From: Soonwooa sp032062245
GTDB lineage: Bacteria > Bacteroidota > Bacteroidia > Flavobacteriales > Weeksellaceae
Direction: 5' to 3'
Assembly: GCF_032062245.1 (NCBI RefSeq)
Contig: NZ_DAMBQF010000040.1
Span: 1 to 17,512 of the forward strand
DNA: 17,512 nucleotides
Shown: one piece after another, positions 1-7,582 of the stretch
Position numbering within the stretch: position 1 is the stretch's first letter
How the letters are laid out: each line of letters starts with the position of its first letter
Notes under the pieces: model-generated
Databases searched by the model: none
What the model saw: only the letters and a program-made list of their open reading frames with translations
Told to the model about the DNA's origin: nothing
Program-made: the position numbers and the translations under genes

Positions 1-51
1 AAAGAATACTTCAACAGAAACATTAACAACTTAAAAGTAAGTATCATTTAA
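1..51 (+). CDS. C-terminal tail of an unidentified protein (partial at window edge)
   Basis: The first frame is open from the window edge to a TAA at 49-51 and encodes 16 residues ending in NNLKVSII. The other two forward frames close sooner. The fragment is too short to assign a family. It precedes a same-strand transporter gene by about 87 bases. That it is a real gene end is inference from the open frame only. Confidence 0.35.
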   Translation, partial: KEYFNRNINNLKVSII

Positions 52-138
52 AATGCACAACGGGTATAAAGAAAGTCAATTCTCCAACCTTTATCATAAA
101 AAACCTATCTTAGAAGCTTCAACTATCTAATAAAAGCT

Positions 139-1539
139 ATGGACGAATTCTTAAAAGTTATCAATGGAATTGTATGGAGTAACACTTTAATATTTTTATG
201 TTTGTTTTCAGGCATCTTTTTTTCGATACGAATGCGTTTTCCACAGATTCGTTATATCCGCGAAATGTGGAAATTATTATTTAAAGGCAATGCTTCTGAA
301 AAAGGAATTTCGTCGTTTCAGGCGTTTGCGTTAGCTATTTCTGGACGTGTAGGCACAGGGAATATTGCGGGCGTGGCAACAGCAATCGGCATGGGCGGAC
401 CTGGCGCAATATTTTGGATGTGGGTTATTGCGTTTCTTGGAAGTGCGTCTGCGATTGTTGAAGCCTCACTTGGACAATACTATAAAGTTGTTAAAGATGG
501 ACAATATCGTGGTGGTCCATCTTTCTACATCGAAAAAGGTCTAAAACTAAAATGGTATGCTATTGCCTTTGCGGTGGTAACGGTTTTTAGTTGTGGTTTG
601 TTTTTGCCTGGTGTACAAAGTAATAGTATTGCTGTTGCAGTCAAAAATGCCTTTGATATCCCGATGTATATAACAGGTATTGCTGTTGCAATTATTTTAG
701 GTATTATTATAATAGGTGGTGTTAAACGAATTAGCACGGTTGCAGAATTTGTTGTTCCTTTTATGGCAGGAGGTTATATCCTTATGTCTTTGGTGATTAT
801 TGGTCTTAATTTTCAACAAGTCCCAGCTGTTTTTAAATTAATTTTTGAATCCGCCTTGGGTATAGATTCTGCCTTTGGAGGTATTATCGGGATGGCTATT
901 GCTTGGGGTGTAAAACGTGGAATCTACAGTAACGAAGCTGGACAGGGGACTGCACCACATGCCGCCGCGGCAGCCGAAGTATCGCACCCGATGAAGCAAG
1001 GTTTAGTACAAGGTTTTTCGGTTTATGTTGATACGATTTTTGTTTGTACGGCGACAGCTTTGATGATTTTGTTCACTGGGATGTATAATGTCGAAAATCC
1101 TGCAGGTGGTTTTGTTGTTGAAAATATCCCGAACGTCAAAATGGGCGCGGACTTTACGCAGTTTGCAGTAGCGCAACATTTTCCGTCGATTGGGAAAGCT
1201 TTTGTCGCTATTTCGTTGTTCTTCTTTGCATTCACGACGATCATGGCGTATTACTATATTGCAGAAACCAATATTAGCTATCTTCAAAAACATTCTAACA
1301 AAAAAATATATATCAGAATTTTCCAAATTGTGATTATGTTTTCGGCTTTTTATGGTACCATCAAAACAGCAGAAAGTGCGTGGATGCTTGGCGATATCGG
1401 TGTTGGATTAATGGCTTGGCTCAATATTATTGCGATTTTGTTGATGCAGAAGAAGGCGATGTTCCTTTTCAAAGATTATGAAAAACAGAAAAAAGAAGGA
1501 AAAGACCCAACACTTGCGCCAGAAATGACAGAAAATTAA
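139..1539 (+). CDS. AGCS-family sodium:alanine symporter
   Basis: This is an inner-membrane transporter of 466 residues, a normal length for the alanine/glycine:cation symporter family (AlsT/DagA/YaaJ type), which couples uptake of alanine or glycine to Na+. Visible family signatures are the Gly-rich segment GRVGTGNIAGVATAIGMGG at residues 69-87 and the block GIYSNEAGQGTAPHAAAAAE at 261-280. About ten or eleven hydrophobic segments run through the protein. The cytoplasmic C-terminus is charged (KDYEKQKKEGKDP). The ATG at 139 gives the N-terminus MDEFLKVINGIVW, typical of the family. A UMF1-family transporter follows on the same strand after 66 bases with its own promoter-like element. The substrate (alanine rather than glycine) is inferred from the family. 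Confidence 0.93.
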   Translation: MDEFLKVINGIVWSNTLIFLCLFSGIFFSIRMRFPQIRYIREMWKLLFKGNASEKGISSFQAFALAISGRVGTGNIAGVATAIGMGGPGAIFWMWVIAFLGSASAIVEASLGQYYKVVKDGQYRGGPSFYIEKGLKLKWYAIAFAVVTVFSCGLFLPGVQSNSIAVAVKNAFDIPMYITGIAVAIILGIIIIGGVKRISTVAEFVVPFMAGGYILMSLVIIGLNFQQVPAVFKLIFESALGIDSAFGGIIGMAIAWGVKRGIYSNEAGQGTAPHAAAAAEVSHPMKQGLVQGFSVYVDTIFVCTATALMILFTGMYNVENPAGGFVVENIPNVKMGADFTQFAVAQHFPSIGKAFVAISLFFFAFTTIMAYYYIAETNISYLQKHSNKKIYIRIFQIVIMFSAFYGTIKTAESAWMLGDIGVGLMAWLNIIAILLMQKKAMFLFKDYEKQKKEGKDPTLAPEMTEN

Positions 1540-1573
1540 TTCTTGTAGAAGTTTAATTTCTCAACATTAATTT

Positions 1574-1581
1574 TATATTTG
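1574..1581 (+). promoter_or_regulatory. Bacteroidota -7 element TATATTTG
   Basis: TATATTTG matches the Bacteroidota consensus TAnnTTTG exactly and ends 24 bases before the GTG at 1606. A second ATATTTG repeats 12 bases downstream (1587-1593), preceded by C rather than T, so it is one base off the consensus. No well-spaced TTG or TTTG upstream element is clear. Confidence 0.5.
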
Positions 1582-1605
1582 TTCTCATATTTGAAATCTT
1601 AAAAC

Positions 1606-3069
1606 GTGAGTATCAAAAATAATCCAAAAATCATGAAGGCTTGGGCGTTATACGACTGGGCCAATTCTGTATATTCTTTAGTAATTACATCCACGATTTT
1701 TCCTATTTATTATTCGATTTTAACAACCGCTAGCGAAAGAAGTGAGTATGTTGAAGAAACTGGAAAAACAATACAAGTGCCCGTTAGACACATGATCAAT
1801 ATTTTCGGGAGAGATTATCAGCCAGACGCAGTTTATGGTTATTCTTTAACCTTATCTTTTGCAATTGTGGTTTTGTTGTCGCCAATTTTGTCATCGTTGG
1901 CAGATACGATTGGTAACAAGAAATCATTCTTACAATTTTTCTGTTATCTAGGCGCGACTTCTTGTATGGGATTAGCGATGTTTACAGGGATGAATACCGT
2001 TTGGTTAGGACTTTTATTTAGTGTTACAGCCAGTGTCGGGTTTTGGGGAAGTTTGGTGTTTTATAACTCGTTTTTACCAGATATTGCAACGCCAGATAAA
2101 CAAGATGCTTTGTCCGCAAAAGGTTATGTTTACGGATACATCGGATCAGTAATTTTGGTGATTATTTGTCTGGTTTTAATTCAAGTTTTAGCGAAAAATG
2201 CCGAACAAGCTAAACTTTACACGCGTATAAGTTTCTTATTTACAGGCGCTTGGTGGTTTGGTTTTTCGCAATATACTTTTAAACATTTGCCACAATTCGG
2301 GAATATTAAAGATCAACTTCCTAAAGATTTAGTATTATTAAATCATAAAAATCTTTTCAAAAGTCATAAAAATAATGGCGGTTTTTTCTTTGTATTAAAG
2401 AAGAATATTGCTTTCTATATTGATATTGTTAAAGAGAGTTTCAGAGAGTTGTTTAAGGTTGGTAATCATTTATTTAGAGATTCTAACTTAAAGTATTTCT
2501 TGTCGAGTTTCTTTTTCTTTAGTGTTGGTATGCAGACGATTTTCTTGATGGCAACCTTGTTTGGTAAGTCAGAAATTAATTTAGCTCAAGACAAATTGAT
2601 TATGACGCTTTTGGTTATTCAGATTGAAGCGATTATTGGTGCGATTGCATTCTCACGTTTATCAAGAAAAATAGGTAACAAAAATGTTATTTCGATTTGT
2701 ATTGTTTTGTGGATTGTAGCTTGTCTTTCAGCGTATTATCTTAATAAAGAAAACCCAAATGTTGAATATCAATTCTATGGTGTGGCTGCAATTGTTGGTC
2801 TAGTAATGGGCGGTCTACAAGCAATGTCGAGATCGACATATTCTAAATTGTTACCACAAGACGGCATGGAAAACACAACTTATTTCAGTTTCTATGATGT
2901 TTTAGAAAAATTGGCGATTATTTTAGGAACTTTCATTTTTGCTACATTAATCGAGCATTTTAATAATATGCGTTATGCGGCATTGTCCATGACGGTTTTC
3001 TTTGCAATTGGTTTAGTTTTAATTCGTTTTTTAAAAGTAAATGCCAACAATAACAAAGCTAATTTATAA
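1606..3069 (+). CDS. MFS transporter of the UMF1 (Atg22-like) family
   Basis: The protein has 487 residues and about twelve hydrophobic segments. It opens with the family's characteristic N-terminus (KAWALYDWANSVYSLVITS, residues 11-29), in which DWANS is the hallmark of the UMF1/Atg22-like branch of the major facilitator superfamily. A MSRSTYSKLLP segment follows in the second half, also typical. Bacterial members are common in Bacteroidota, but their substrates are mostly unknown. Fungal Atg22 is linked to amino-acid efflux, which would suit the alanine symporter next door, but that link is inference. The start is GTG at 1606, supported by the conserved N-terminus and a -7 element 24 bases upstream. 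A loop of about 30 residues near residue 55 is hydrophilic and appears external. Confidence 0.9.
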   Translation: MSIKNNPKIMKAWALYDWANSVYSLVITSTIFPIYYSILTTASERSEYVEETGKTIQVPVRHMINIFGRDYQPDAVYGYSLTLSFAIVVLLSPILSSLADTIGNKKSFLQFFCYLGATSCMGLAMFTGMNTVWLGLLFSVTASVGFWGSLVFYNSFLPDIATPDKQDALSAKGYVYGYIGSVILVIICLVLIQVLAKNAEQAKLYTRISFLFTGAWWFGFSQYTFKHLPQFGNIKDQLPKDLVLLNHKNLFKSHKNNGGFFFVLKKNIAFYIDIVKESFRELFKVGNHLFRDSNLKYFLSSFFFFSVGMQTIFLMATLFGKSEINLAQDKLIMTLLVIQIEAIIGAIAFSRLSRKIGNKNVISICIVLWIVACLSAYYLNKENPNVEYQFYGVAAIVGLVMGGLQAMSRSTYSKLLPQDGMENTTYFSFYDVLEKLAIILGTFIFATLIEHFNNMRYAALSMTVFFAIGLVLIRFLKVNANNNKANL

Positions 3070-3130
3070 TATTAATAATACTTAAAATTTCGGCATTTAA
3101 TTTGCAGATAACGCAATAGAAAATATTTTG

Positions 3131-3138
3131 TAAATTTG
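3131..3138 (+). promoter_or_regulatory. -7 element TAAATTTG of the mevalonate kinase operon
   Basis: TAAATTTG matches TAnnTTTG exactly and ends 26 bases before the ATG at 3165, implying a short leader. It sits inside a perfect inverted repeat (TTTTGTAA at 3126-3133, TTACAAAA at 3141-3148). A TTTG at 3101-3104 lies 26 bases upstream, a little too far for the usual spacing. Confidence 0.6.
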
Positions 3139-3164
3139 CATTACAAAACACAAAAAAATAAACA

Positions 3165-4094
3165 ATGACCAACCCTTTATTTTATGCTAAAATTATTCTT
3201 TTCGGAGAATATGGAATGATCGAAAACTCGCAAGGGCTTGTCGTTCCGTACAGCTTTTATAAAGGAACTTTGAAGTTCTCGAATTTGGCTTCGGAGTTCG
3301 AAAAAAAATCTAACCAGCACCTACAAAAGTACGCTGACTATTTGGCGACACTTAACTTACCCGGTAATTTTAAGTTAAATATCGACGCTTTCAAAAAAGA
3401 TATTAAAGAAGGATTATTCTTCGATTCTAACATTCCGCAAGGTTATGGCGTTGGAAGTTCTGGTGCTTTGGTTGCTGCAATTTTTGAAAAATATTCATCA
3501 GAAAAACTTAGTCCAGATACCATTTCTAAAGAAAATCTTAAAAAACTAAAAGCTATTTTTGGTGAAATGGAAAGCTATTTCCATGGTAAAAGCTCTGGGA
3601 TGGATCCTTTGATTTGTTACATGAATCTTCCGATCCTTATCGAAAACAAAGAGAATCTTGACAAAGTTGCCATTCCTGATCATACTTCAGAAGGGAAAGG
3701 TGCTGTATTTTTGATCGACTCGGGGATAACTGGAGAAACTGGACCGATGATACAGATTTTCTTTGAAAAAATGAAAACTGAAGGTTTCAGAAAAACAATG
3801 AAAGAAGAGTTTATCCGCTATAACAACGCTTGTATTGAGGCTTTCCTTAAAAAAGATATGAATCCGTTTTTCAAGAATTTGAAAAAACTGTCAGTTTGGG
3901 CGTACGACCACTTCAAACCGATGATTCCGGAAAGCATCTATAACATTTGGAAAAAAGGAATTGATAGCAATGCTTATTACCTTAAACTTTGTGGAAGTGG
4001 CGGTGGCGGCTACATTTTAGGATTTACAAAAGATTACGAAAAAGCTGAAAAAATGCTTTCTGGATTTCAGAAAGAGGTGATTTACAGATTTTAA
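3165..4094 (+). CDS. Mevalonate kinase (GHMP kinase family)
   Basis: This cytoplasmic kinase of 309 residues is predicted to phosphorylate mevalonate to 5-phosphomevalonate in the mevalonate route to isoprenoids, which many flavobacteria use. GHMP-family motifs are present in order: an N-terminal AKIILFGEYG (residues 8-17), the ATP-binding loop PQGYGVGSSGAL (91-102), the segment GEMESYFHGKSSGMDP (133-148) with probable catalytic Asp147 and its partner Glu134, and the C-terminal glycine-rich LCGSGGGGYILGF. The HGKSSGMD motif favours mevalonate kinase over homoserine kinase or the decarboxylase. A UbiA-type prenyltransferase starts only 6 bases after the stop, so the two are very likely co-transcribed from the TAAATTTG promoter upstream. 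Other mevalonate-pathway genes are not in the window. Confidence 0.88.
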   Translation: MTNPLFYAKIILFGEYGMIENSQGLVVPYSFYKGTLKFSNLASEFEKKSNQHLQKYADYLATLNLPGNFKLNIDAFKKDIKEGLFFDSNIPQGYGVGSSGALVAAIFEKYSSEKLSPDTISKENLKKLKAIFGEMESYFHGKSSGMDPLICYMNLPILIENKENLDKVAIPDHTSEGKGAVFLIDSGITGETGPMIQIFFEKMKTEGFRKTMKEEFIRYNNACIEAFLKKDMNPFFKNLKKLSVWAYDHFKPMIPESIYNIWKKGIDSNAYYLKLCGSGGGGYILGFTKDYEKAEKMLSGFQKEVIYRF

Positions 4095-4100
4095 TAAAGT

Positions 4101-5024
4101 ATGAGTCAAAACATACAAAAACGACATAAAAATCTTGCCTATCGATTGAATCAATTGATGGGCTTTATTTTGGGTGCACGGTTTTTTTTCGTGGCTTTGT
4201 TGACGTTTGCGCTGTATGTTTCGACGTTTTTCTTATTTAACAGAGAAGAAAGTTTTCGTGCTTTTGTCTTCGATTATCACGCACATTTAATTATTCTGTG
4301 TTCGGTTTTAAGTATTTTGGCTGGCGGAATTATTAATCAGTTTTATGACCGAGAAAAAGATCAAATAACCAAACCTTTTCGCAGCCGAATACAATCTTTT
4401 TTAAAACAAAAATATTTTCTTTACGCCTATATTTTTCTCAATGCCTTAGGTTTAACAATTGCGTTTACACAGTCTTGGCGCGTGTTTGTATTCTTTTTGG
4501 TCTATCAATTTTTGATGTGGTTTTACAGTCATAAGATTAGTAAAGTTTTATTTTTAAATAATCTCACATTTGTTGGCTTGACCATGTATCCGTTTTTCGG
4601 TATGTTGGTTTATTACAGAACTTTTACTTTGAAAGTCTTTTTCATGGCAATTTTTCTTTTTTTAATGCTGATGATTATCGACATGACTAAAGATCTTTTA
4701 ACGAAAAATGCTGATAAAGTTTTTGGTTACAAAACGATTGCAAATCAATTTAGTTCTAAAATTGCAAGGCAAGTTATTATCGTATTTTGTTTGATGGCTT
4801 TTGTTGTATCGCTCATCATTATTAAAGGTATTGGACTACAAAGCATCATGGCTTGGTATTTTGCGATAGGACTTTTCGTGCTAATATTAAGTATCTTTTG
4901 GTTATTCAGAAATCATAATAATGACAAGGTGACAACATTAAGCGTTCTTAAATTATGGATATTTTTTGGAATTTTAGCGATGTTGTTCGATGGTATATAT
5001 TCAAGATTTAGTTGGGCTATATAA
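4101..5024 (+). CDS. UbiA-family prenyltransferase
   Basis: The integral membrane protein has 307 residues and eight or nine hydrophobic segments. The first aspartate-rich motif is NQFYDREKD (residues 79-87, N-x3-D-x3-D), and the second is around DMTKDLLTKNAD (194-205, D-x3-D plus D205). These bind Mg2+ and the isoprenyl diphosphate in UbiA enzymes. The gene sits directly behind mevalonate kinase, so it probably consumes an isoprenoid made by that pathway. The acceptor is not readable from sequence: relatives make menaquinone, heme O or, in some Bacteroidota annotations, geranylgeranylglyceryl-phosphate-type lipids. It is divergent enough from MenA, UbiA and CtaB that no gene symbol is given. 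An 8-T run at 4182-4189 is in frame. Confidence 0.82.
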   Translation: MSQNIQKRHKNLAYRLNQLMGFILGARFFFVALLTFALYVSTFFLFNREESFRAFVFDYHAHLIILCSVLSILAGGIINQFYDREKDQITKPFRSRIQSFLKQKYFLYAYIFLNALGLTIAFTQSWRVFVFFLVYQFLMWFYSHKISKVLFLNNLTFVGLTMYPFFGMLVYYRTFTLKVFFMAIFLFLMLMIIDMTKDLLTKNADKVFGYKTIANQFSSKIARQVIIVFCLMAFVVSLIIIKGIGLQSIMAWYFAIGLFVLILSIFWLFRNHNNDKVTTLSVLKLWIFFGILAMLFDGIYSRFSWAI

Positions 5025-5065
5025 TAGATTGCGAAAAGCCTTTTCTATATTGACTTAAAAAAGTC

Positions 5066-5073
5066 TATCTTTG
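5066..5073 (+). promoter_or_regulatory. -7 element TATCTTTG upstream of the pseudouridine synthase
   Basis: TATCTTTG matches TAnnTTTG exactly and ends 15 bases before the ATG at 5089. A small hairpin, GACTT-AAAA-AAGTC (5052-5065), lies directly upstream. No well-spaced TTTG -33 box is visible. This suggests the pseudouridine synthase is transcribed separately from the prenyltransferase gene before it. Confidence 0.55.
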
Positions 5074-5088
5074 CAAAAATTTTAAAAC

Positions 5089-6117
5089 ATGAGCAGAAAC
5101 GATAGAAATTCTTCAGACAGAAATAAAAAGACCGGAAATTTTGGAGGGAGAAAGTCTTCTGAAAATTCGCGTGGCTCAAGAGGGGATTCAAAAAATACAT
5201 CTAGAGAAGGAGGTTCTTTCGAAAGAGGTGGCAAATTTAGAAAGCCAAAAACGACACGTGGTCGTGACTTCGATTCTAGAGATAAATACGAAGGCGGCGA
5301 GAGAAAATTCGGACCAAGAAGACCTTTTAACAAAACAGAAGAAGAAGGCGAACGTGTTAAATCTTATATCCAAAGAAGAAAGTTGGATAAGTTAGCGAAA
5401 GCGCCAAAAGAAACGATACGACTTAATAAATATATTGCAAATTCAGGGATTTGTAGTAGAAGAGAGGCGGATGATCTTATCACACAAGGACTGGTAGAAG
5501 TTAACGGAAAAGTGGTGACAGAGATGGGTTACCAAGTTCAGAAGACGGACCGAGTTGTGTTTGACGGACAAAGTATCACACCAGAAAAACCTGTCTATGT
5601 TGTGCTTAACAAGCCAAAAGGTTATATCTCAACGACTAAAGATGACAAAGCTAGAAAAACAGTTATGGATCTTGTAGCTAATGCTTCGCCATACAGATTA
5701 TTCCCAGTTGGTCGTCTAGATCGTCAAACGACGGGTGTTATCTTGTTGACAAATGATGGTCACATGACGAAAAAATTGACGCATCCATCATTTAACATGA
5801 AGAAAATCTATCATGTGACTTTGGATAGAAAATTGTCAATCGAAGATCTAAGATCGATTGCTGACGGAATTCGATTAGAAGAAGGTGTTGCGGAAGTTGA
5901 CAGCATTTCTTTCATCGAAGGAAAACCTAAAAATGAAATCGGTATCGAAATCCATATCGGATGGAATCGTGTTGTGAGACGTATTTTCCAAAAGTTAGGT
6001 TATGAAGTGGAATCACTTGACCGCGTCATGTTTGCTGGACTTACCAAGAAAAACATCAAACGTGGACATTGGAGAATCCTTACCGAACTAGAAGTTAACA
6101 ATTTGAAAATGTTATAA
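5089..6117 (+). CDS. RsuA/RluB-family rRNA pseudouridine synthase
   Basis: The 342-residue protein isomerises uridine to pseudouridine in ribosomal RNA. An S4 RNA-binding domain spans about 109-155 (IRLNKYIANSGICSRREAD). It is followed by the pseudouridine synthase domain, with the family signature GRLDRQTTGVILLTNDG and catalytic Asp211. The first 90 or so residues are an unusually long low-complexity extension rich in Arg, Ser, Gly, Asn and Asp (for example SRGSRGDSKNTSREGG), which is probably disordered and RNA-binding. Without it the protein matches the usual RluB/RsuA length of about 240-250 residues. Whether the target is 23S (RluB-like) or 16S (RsuA-like) rRNA cannot be decided. A strong hairpin terminator follows the stop. 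Confidence 0.92.
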   Translation: MSRNDRNSSDRNKKTGNFGGRKSSENSRGSRGDSKNTSREGGSFERGGKFRKPKTTRGRDFDSRDKYEGGERKFGPRRPFNKTEEEGERVKSYIQRRKLDKLAKAPKETIRLNKYIANSGICSRREADDLITQGLVEVNGKVVTEMGYQVQKTDRVVFDGQSITPEKPVYVVLNKPKGYISTTKDDKARKTVMDLVANASPYRLFPVGRLDRQTTGVILLTNDGHMTKKLTHPSFNMKKIYHVTLDRKLSIEDLRSIADGIRLEEGVAEVDSISFIEGKPKNEIGIEIHIGWNRVVRRIFQKLGYEVESLDRVMFAGLTKKNIKRGHWRILTELEVNNLKML

Positions 6118-6120
6118 AAC

Positions 6121-6150
6121 AAAAGAGAGCTAAATTTTAGCTCTCTTTTT
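6121..6150. terminator. Bidirectional terminator between convergent genes
   Basis: A near-perfect stem pairs AGAGAGCTAAA (6124-6134) with TTTAGCTCTCT (6136-6146) and is extended by A/T pairs. A T-run follows on the plus strand, and A-rich sequence precedes it, giving a T-run on the minus strand. It sits between the stop codons of the convergent genes at 6117 and 6170, so it can end both transcripts. Confidence 0.85.
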
Positions 6151-6169
6151 ATTTTGCTTATGTTTTAAT

Positions 6170-6724
6170 TTAGAACGTATAATTAAAACCGCCTTGTACA
6201 AAACCTCTTGTACCAATGCTAGGCTCTATAAAAACCCCGAAATTTCCGCCATATCTTACACCAATCGGCATAATGTTAAAAGCTAAAAAAGTATCGTTTG
6301 TTTTTTGAACATTCTTCGAAGGATCCACATAATCCAAATCTCGGAATAAAACCCCAACGGAAACTCCTGAGTAGAAGCGCCATTTATTATCGGCATCTGA
6401 CCAGAAATAATCAACCTTAGGCAAAATGGAGAAATAAGATTGTTTTCTGTAGCTTGATTTAGTTTCGTTAAAAGATTCAAGATTGGCTTCTAGACCATAA
6501 CGCCACTTCATGTTTTCGTTATAAGTCGTTAGCGCAACTGTTAGAACGCCATTACTGTTTGGCATTTCGGGTTCGCCGTTGAAAATCGTTGTACCAACAG
6601 CTTTTAGAATAGAGTCTGCACCTCCGAATAAAGATCCTGTTCCATATCCAGCAGAAACTTCAAATTTTTGAGCATTAAAAAATGATACGCTACACAATGT
6701 AGCCATATACACTAATTTTTTCAT
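6170..6724 (-). CDS. Small outer-membrane beta-barrel-like protein, function unknown
   Basis: The 184-residue protein starts with a signal peptide (MKKLVYMATLCSVSFFNA, probable cleavage before Gln19). The rest shows alternating aromatic and polar strands such as KFEVSAGYG, KWRYGLEANLESF and WRFYSGVSVGVLF, and it ends in a terminal phenylalanine (FNYTF). A C-terminal aromatic residue is a recognition feature for outer-membrane barrel assembly. The size suits an eight-stranded barrel. I do not recognise a specific family or ligand. The gene is monocistronic: it has its own -7 element upstream, the nicotinamidase terminator separates it from pncA, and it ends at the shared convergent terminator. 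Confidence 0.75.
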   Translation of the reverse strand: MKKLVYMATLCSVSFFNAQKFEVSAGYGTGSLFGGADSILKAVGTTIFNGEPEMPNSNGVLTVALTTYNENMKWRYGLEANLESFNETKSSYRKQSYFSILPKVDYFWSDADNKWRFYSGVSVGVLFRDLDYVDPSKNVQKTNDTFLAFNIMPIGVRYGGNFGVFIEPSIGTRGFVQGGFNYTF

Positions 6725-6752
6725 GGTTTTATAGTTTTAAATGTTTTCGTTA

Positions 6753-6760
6753 CAAAAATA
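6753..6760 (-). promoter_or_regulatory. -7 element TATTTTTG for the outer-membrane protein gene
   Basis: Read on the minus strand, this is TATTTTTG, an exact TAnnTTTG match ending 28 bases before the ATG at 6724. It abuts the T-run of the upstream nicotinamidase terminator, a compact terminator-then-promoter layout. No clear TTG -33 box is visible. Confidence 0.5.
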
Positions 6761-6789
6761 AAAAAAACTGCTTAGAATAAAGCAGTTTT
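6761..6789 (-). terminator. Intrinsic terminator of the nicotinamidase gene
   Basis: The stem pairs AAAACTGCTT (6764-6773) with AAGCAGTTTT (6780-6789) around a 6-base loop. On the minus strand it is followed by a run of seven T (the A-run at 6761-6767). It lies 27 bases beyond the nicotinamidase stop codon. Confidence 0.8.
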
Positions 6790-6815
6790 GATAATTTATT
6801 ATGTTCTAAAACTTC

Positions 6816-7421
6816 TTAACCAACAACGGTTACGTGATGTTGTAATAAGTCATAGATTGTATTTTTTGCACTATCAGGCTTTACGTTAACAGCTCTTGTC
6901 CCTTGGAAGTGTAACATTGGGACAAATCCTGCTTCCATCGCATCTAGGCAAGTATATTTAACGCAATAATCTAATGCTAAACCAACGATTTCCACAATTT
7001 GAATATCGTGATATTTAAGATAATCTTCTAATCCTGTTTTCAAAAAATGATTGTTATCTTGGAATCCACTGTAACTGTCAATGTCAGGATGTGTACCTTT
7101 CTGGAAAATTTTTGTAGCTTTTGAGACATTAAGATCTTTATGAAACTCTGCGCCGAAAGTCCCTTGTACACAGTGATCTGGCCACATAAACTGCGGGATG
7201 CTATTTAATATAATAGTTTCACCAACTTGGCGGTCGTTGTTACTTGCAAACGATTTGTGTTCTGCTGGATGCCAATCTTGGGTAAAAACAATTTCGTCAT
7301 AGTTTCCTTTCTCCATCAACGTATTAATGAAAGGGATAATTTCGCTAGCGCCTGGCACCGCAAGACTTCCTCCTTCACAAAAATCATTTTGTACATCAAC
7401 AACTATAAGGGCTTTTTTCAT
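6816..7421 (-). CDS. pncA: Nicotinamidase (PncA)
   Basis: The enzyme has 201 residues and hydrolyses nicotinamide to nicotinate plus ammonia, feeding NAD salvage; homologues also hydrolyse pyrazinamide. The isochorismatase-like fold is visible with the catalytic triad Asp9 (IVVDVQNDF), Lys108 (FQKGTHPDIDSYSGF) and Cys153 (GLALDYCVKYTCLDA). Metal-site residues are Asp49, His51 and His55 in QDWHPAEH, plus a nearby WPDHC motif. Length is typical of PncA. It is divergent from a Crp/Fnr-family regulator gene and has a well-formed promoter in the shared intergenic space. Its product feeds NAD metabolism, which the sirtuin at the far end of the window consumes, but they are not linked in one operon. 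Confidence 0.95.
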   Translation of the reverse strand: MKKALIVVDVQNDFCEGGSLAVPGASEIIPFINTLMEKGNYDEIVFTQDWHPAEHKSFASNNDRQVGETIILNSIPQFMWPDHCVQGTFGAEFHKDLNVSKATKIFQKGTHPDIDSYSGFQDNNHFLKTGLEDYLKYHDIQIVEIVGLALDYCVKYTCLDAMEAGFVPMLHFQGTRAVNVKPDSAKNTIYDLLQHHVTVVG

Positions 7422-7452
7422 AAGATAATATTTAATACAAATTTACACTAAA

Positions 7453-7482
7453 CAAATTTAGTTGTAAAGCTTATTACATCAA
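7453..7482 (-). promoter_or_regulatory. pncA promoter, TTG-N19-TAAATTTG
   Basis: On the minus strand, TTG (7482-7480) is followed by 19 bases and then TAAATTTG (7460-7453). This is an excellent fit to the flavobacterial consensus TTG-N17-23-TAnnTTTG. The -7 element ends 31 bases upstream of the pncA ATG. A second TAAATTTG at 7445-7438 lacks a spaced upstream element and is probably incidental. Confidence 0.72.
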
Positions 7483-7521
7483 TTATACCAATTATTCCTA
7501 TGGTACAAATTGTCATGTTTC

Positions 7522-7535
7522 TGATTTTAAAATCA
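7522..7535. promoter_or_regulatory. 14-bp palindrome, candidate Crp/Fnr operator
   Basis: TGATTTTAAAATCA is a perfect palindrome in the space between divergent pncA and the Crp/Fnr-type gene. The TGAT...ATCA arms resemble half-sites of the Crp/Fnr superfamily, though spacing and outer bases differ from the classic CRP and FNR boxes. It lies just upstream of the regulator gene's candidate -33 element. Function as an autoregulatory site is inference. Confidence 0.4.
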
Positions 7536-7539
7536 TGCA

Positions 7540-7568
7540 TTGAATTTAAATAAGAATTAGTATTTTTA
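7540..7568 (+). promoter_or_regulatory. Candidate promoter of the Crp/Fnr gene, TTG-N18-TATTTTTA
   Basis: TTG (7540-7542), 18 bases, then TATTTTTA (7561-7568), one mismatch (final A for G) from TAnnTTTG. It ends 23 bases before the ATG at 7592 and 14 bases before the TTG at 7583. That spacing slightly favours the ATG as the true start. Confidence 0.4.
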
Positions 7569-7582
7569 AAAAATAAAACAGA

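Noticed and set aside
53..130. 25-codon ORF (MHNGYKESQFSN...) between the window-edge gene and the symporter gene
   Set aside because: Short, no recognisable motif, no promoter-like element close by, and such a frame is expected by chance in AT-rich leader sequence.
5082..5395. Open frames on both strands inside the Arg/Ser/Gly-rich start of the pseudouridine synthase gene
   Set aside because: They arise from the biased codon composition of the low-complexity coding region and show no protein-family features.
7438..7445. Second TAAATTTG on the minus strand upstream of pncA
   Set aside because: No TTG or TTTG at the right distance; the copy at 7453-7460 has a TTG exactly 19 bases upstream.
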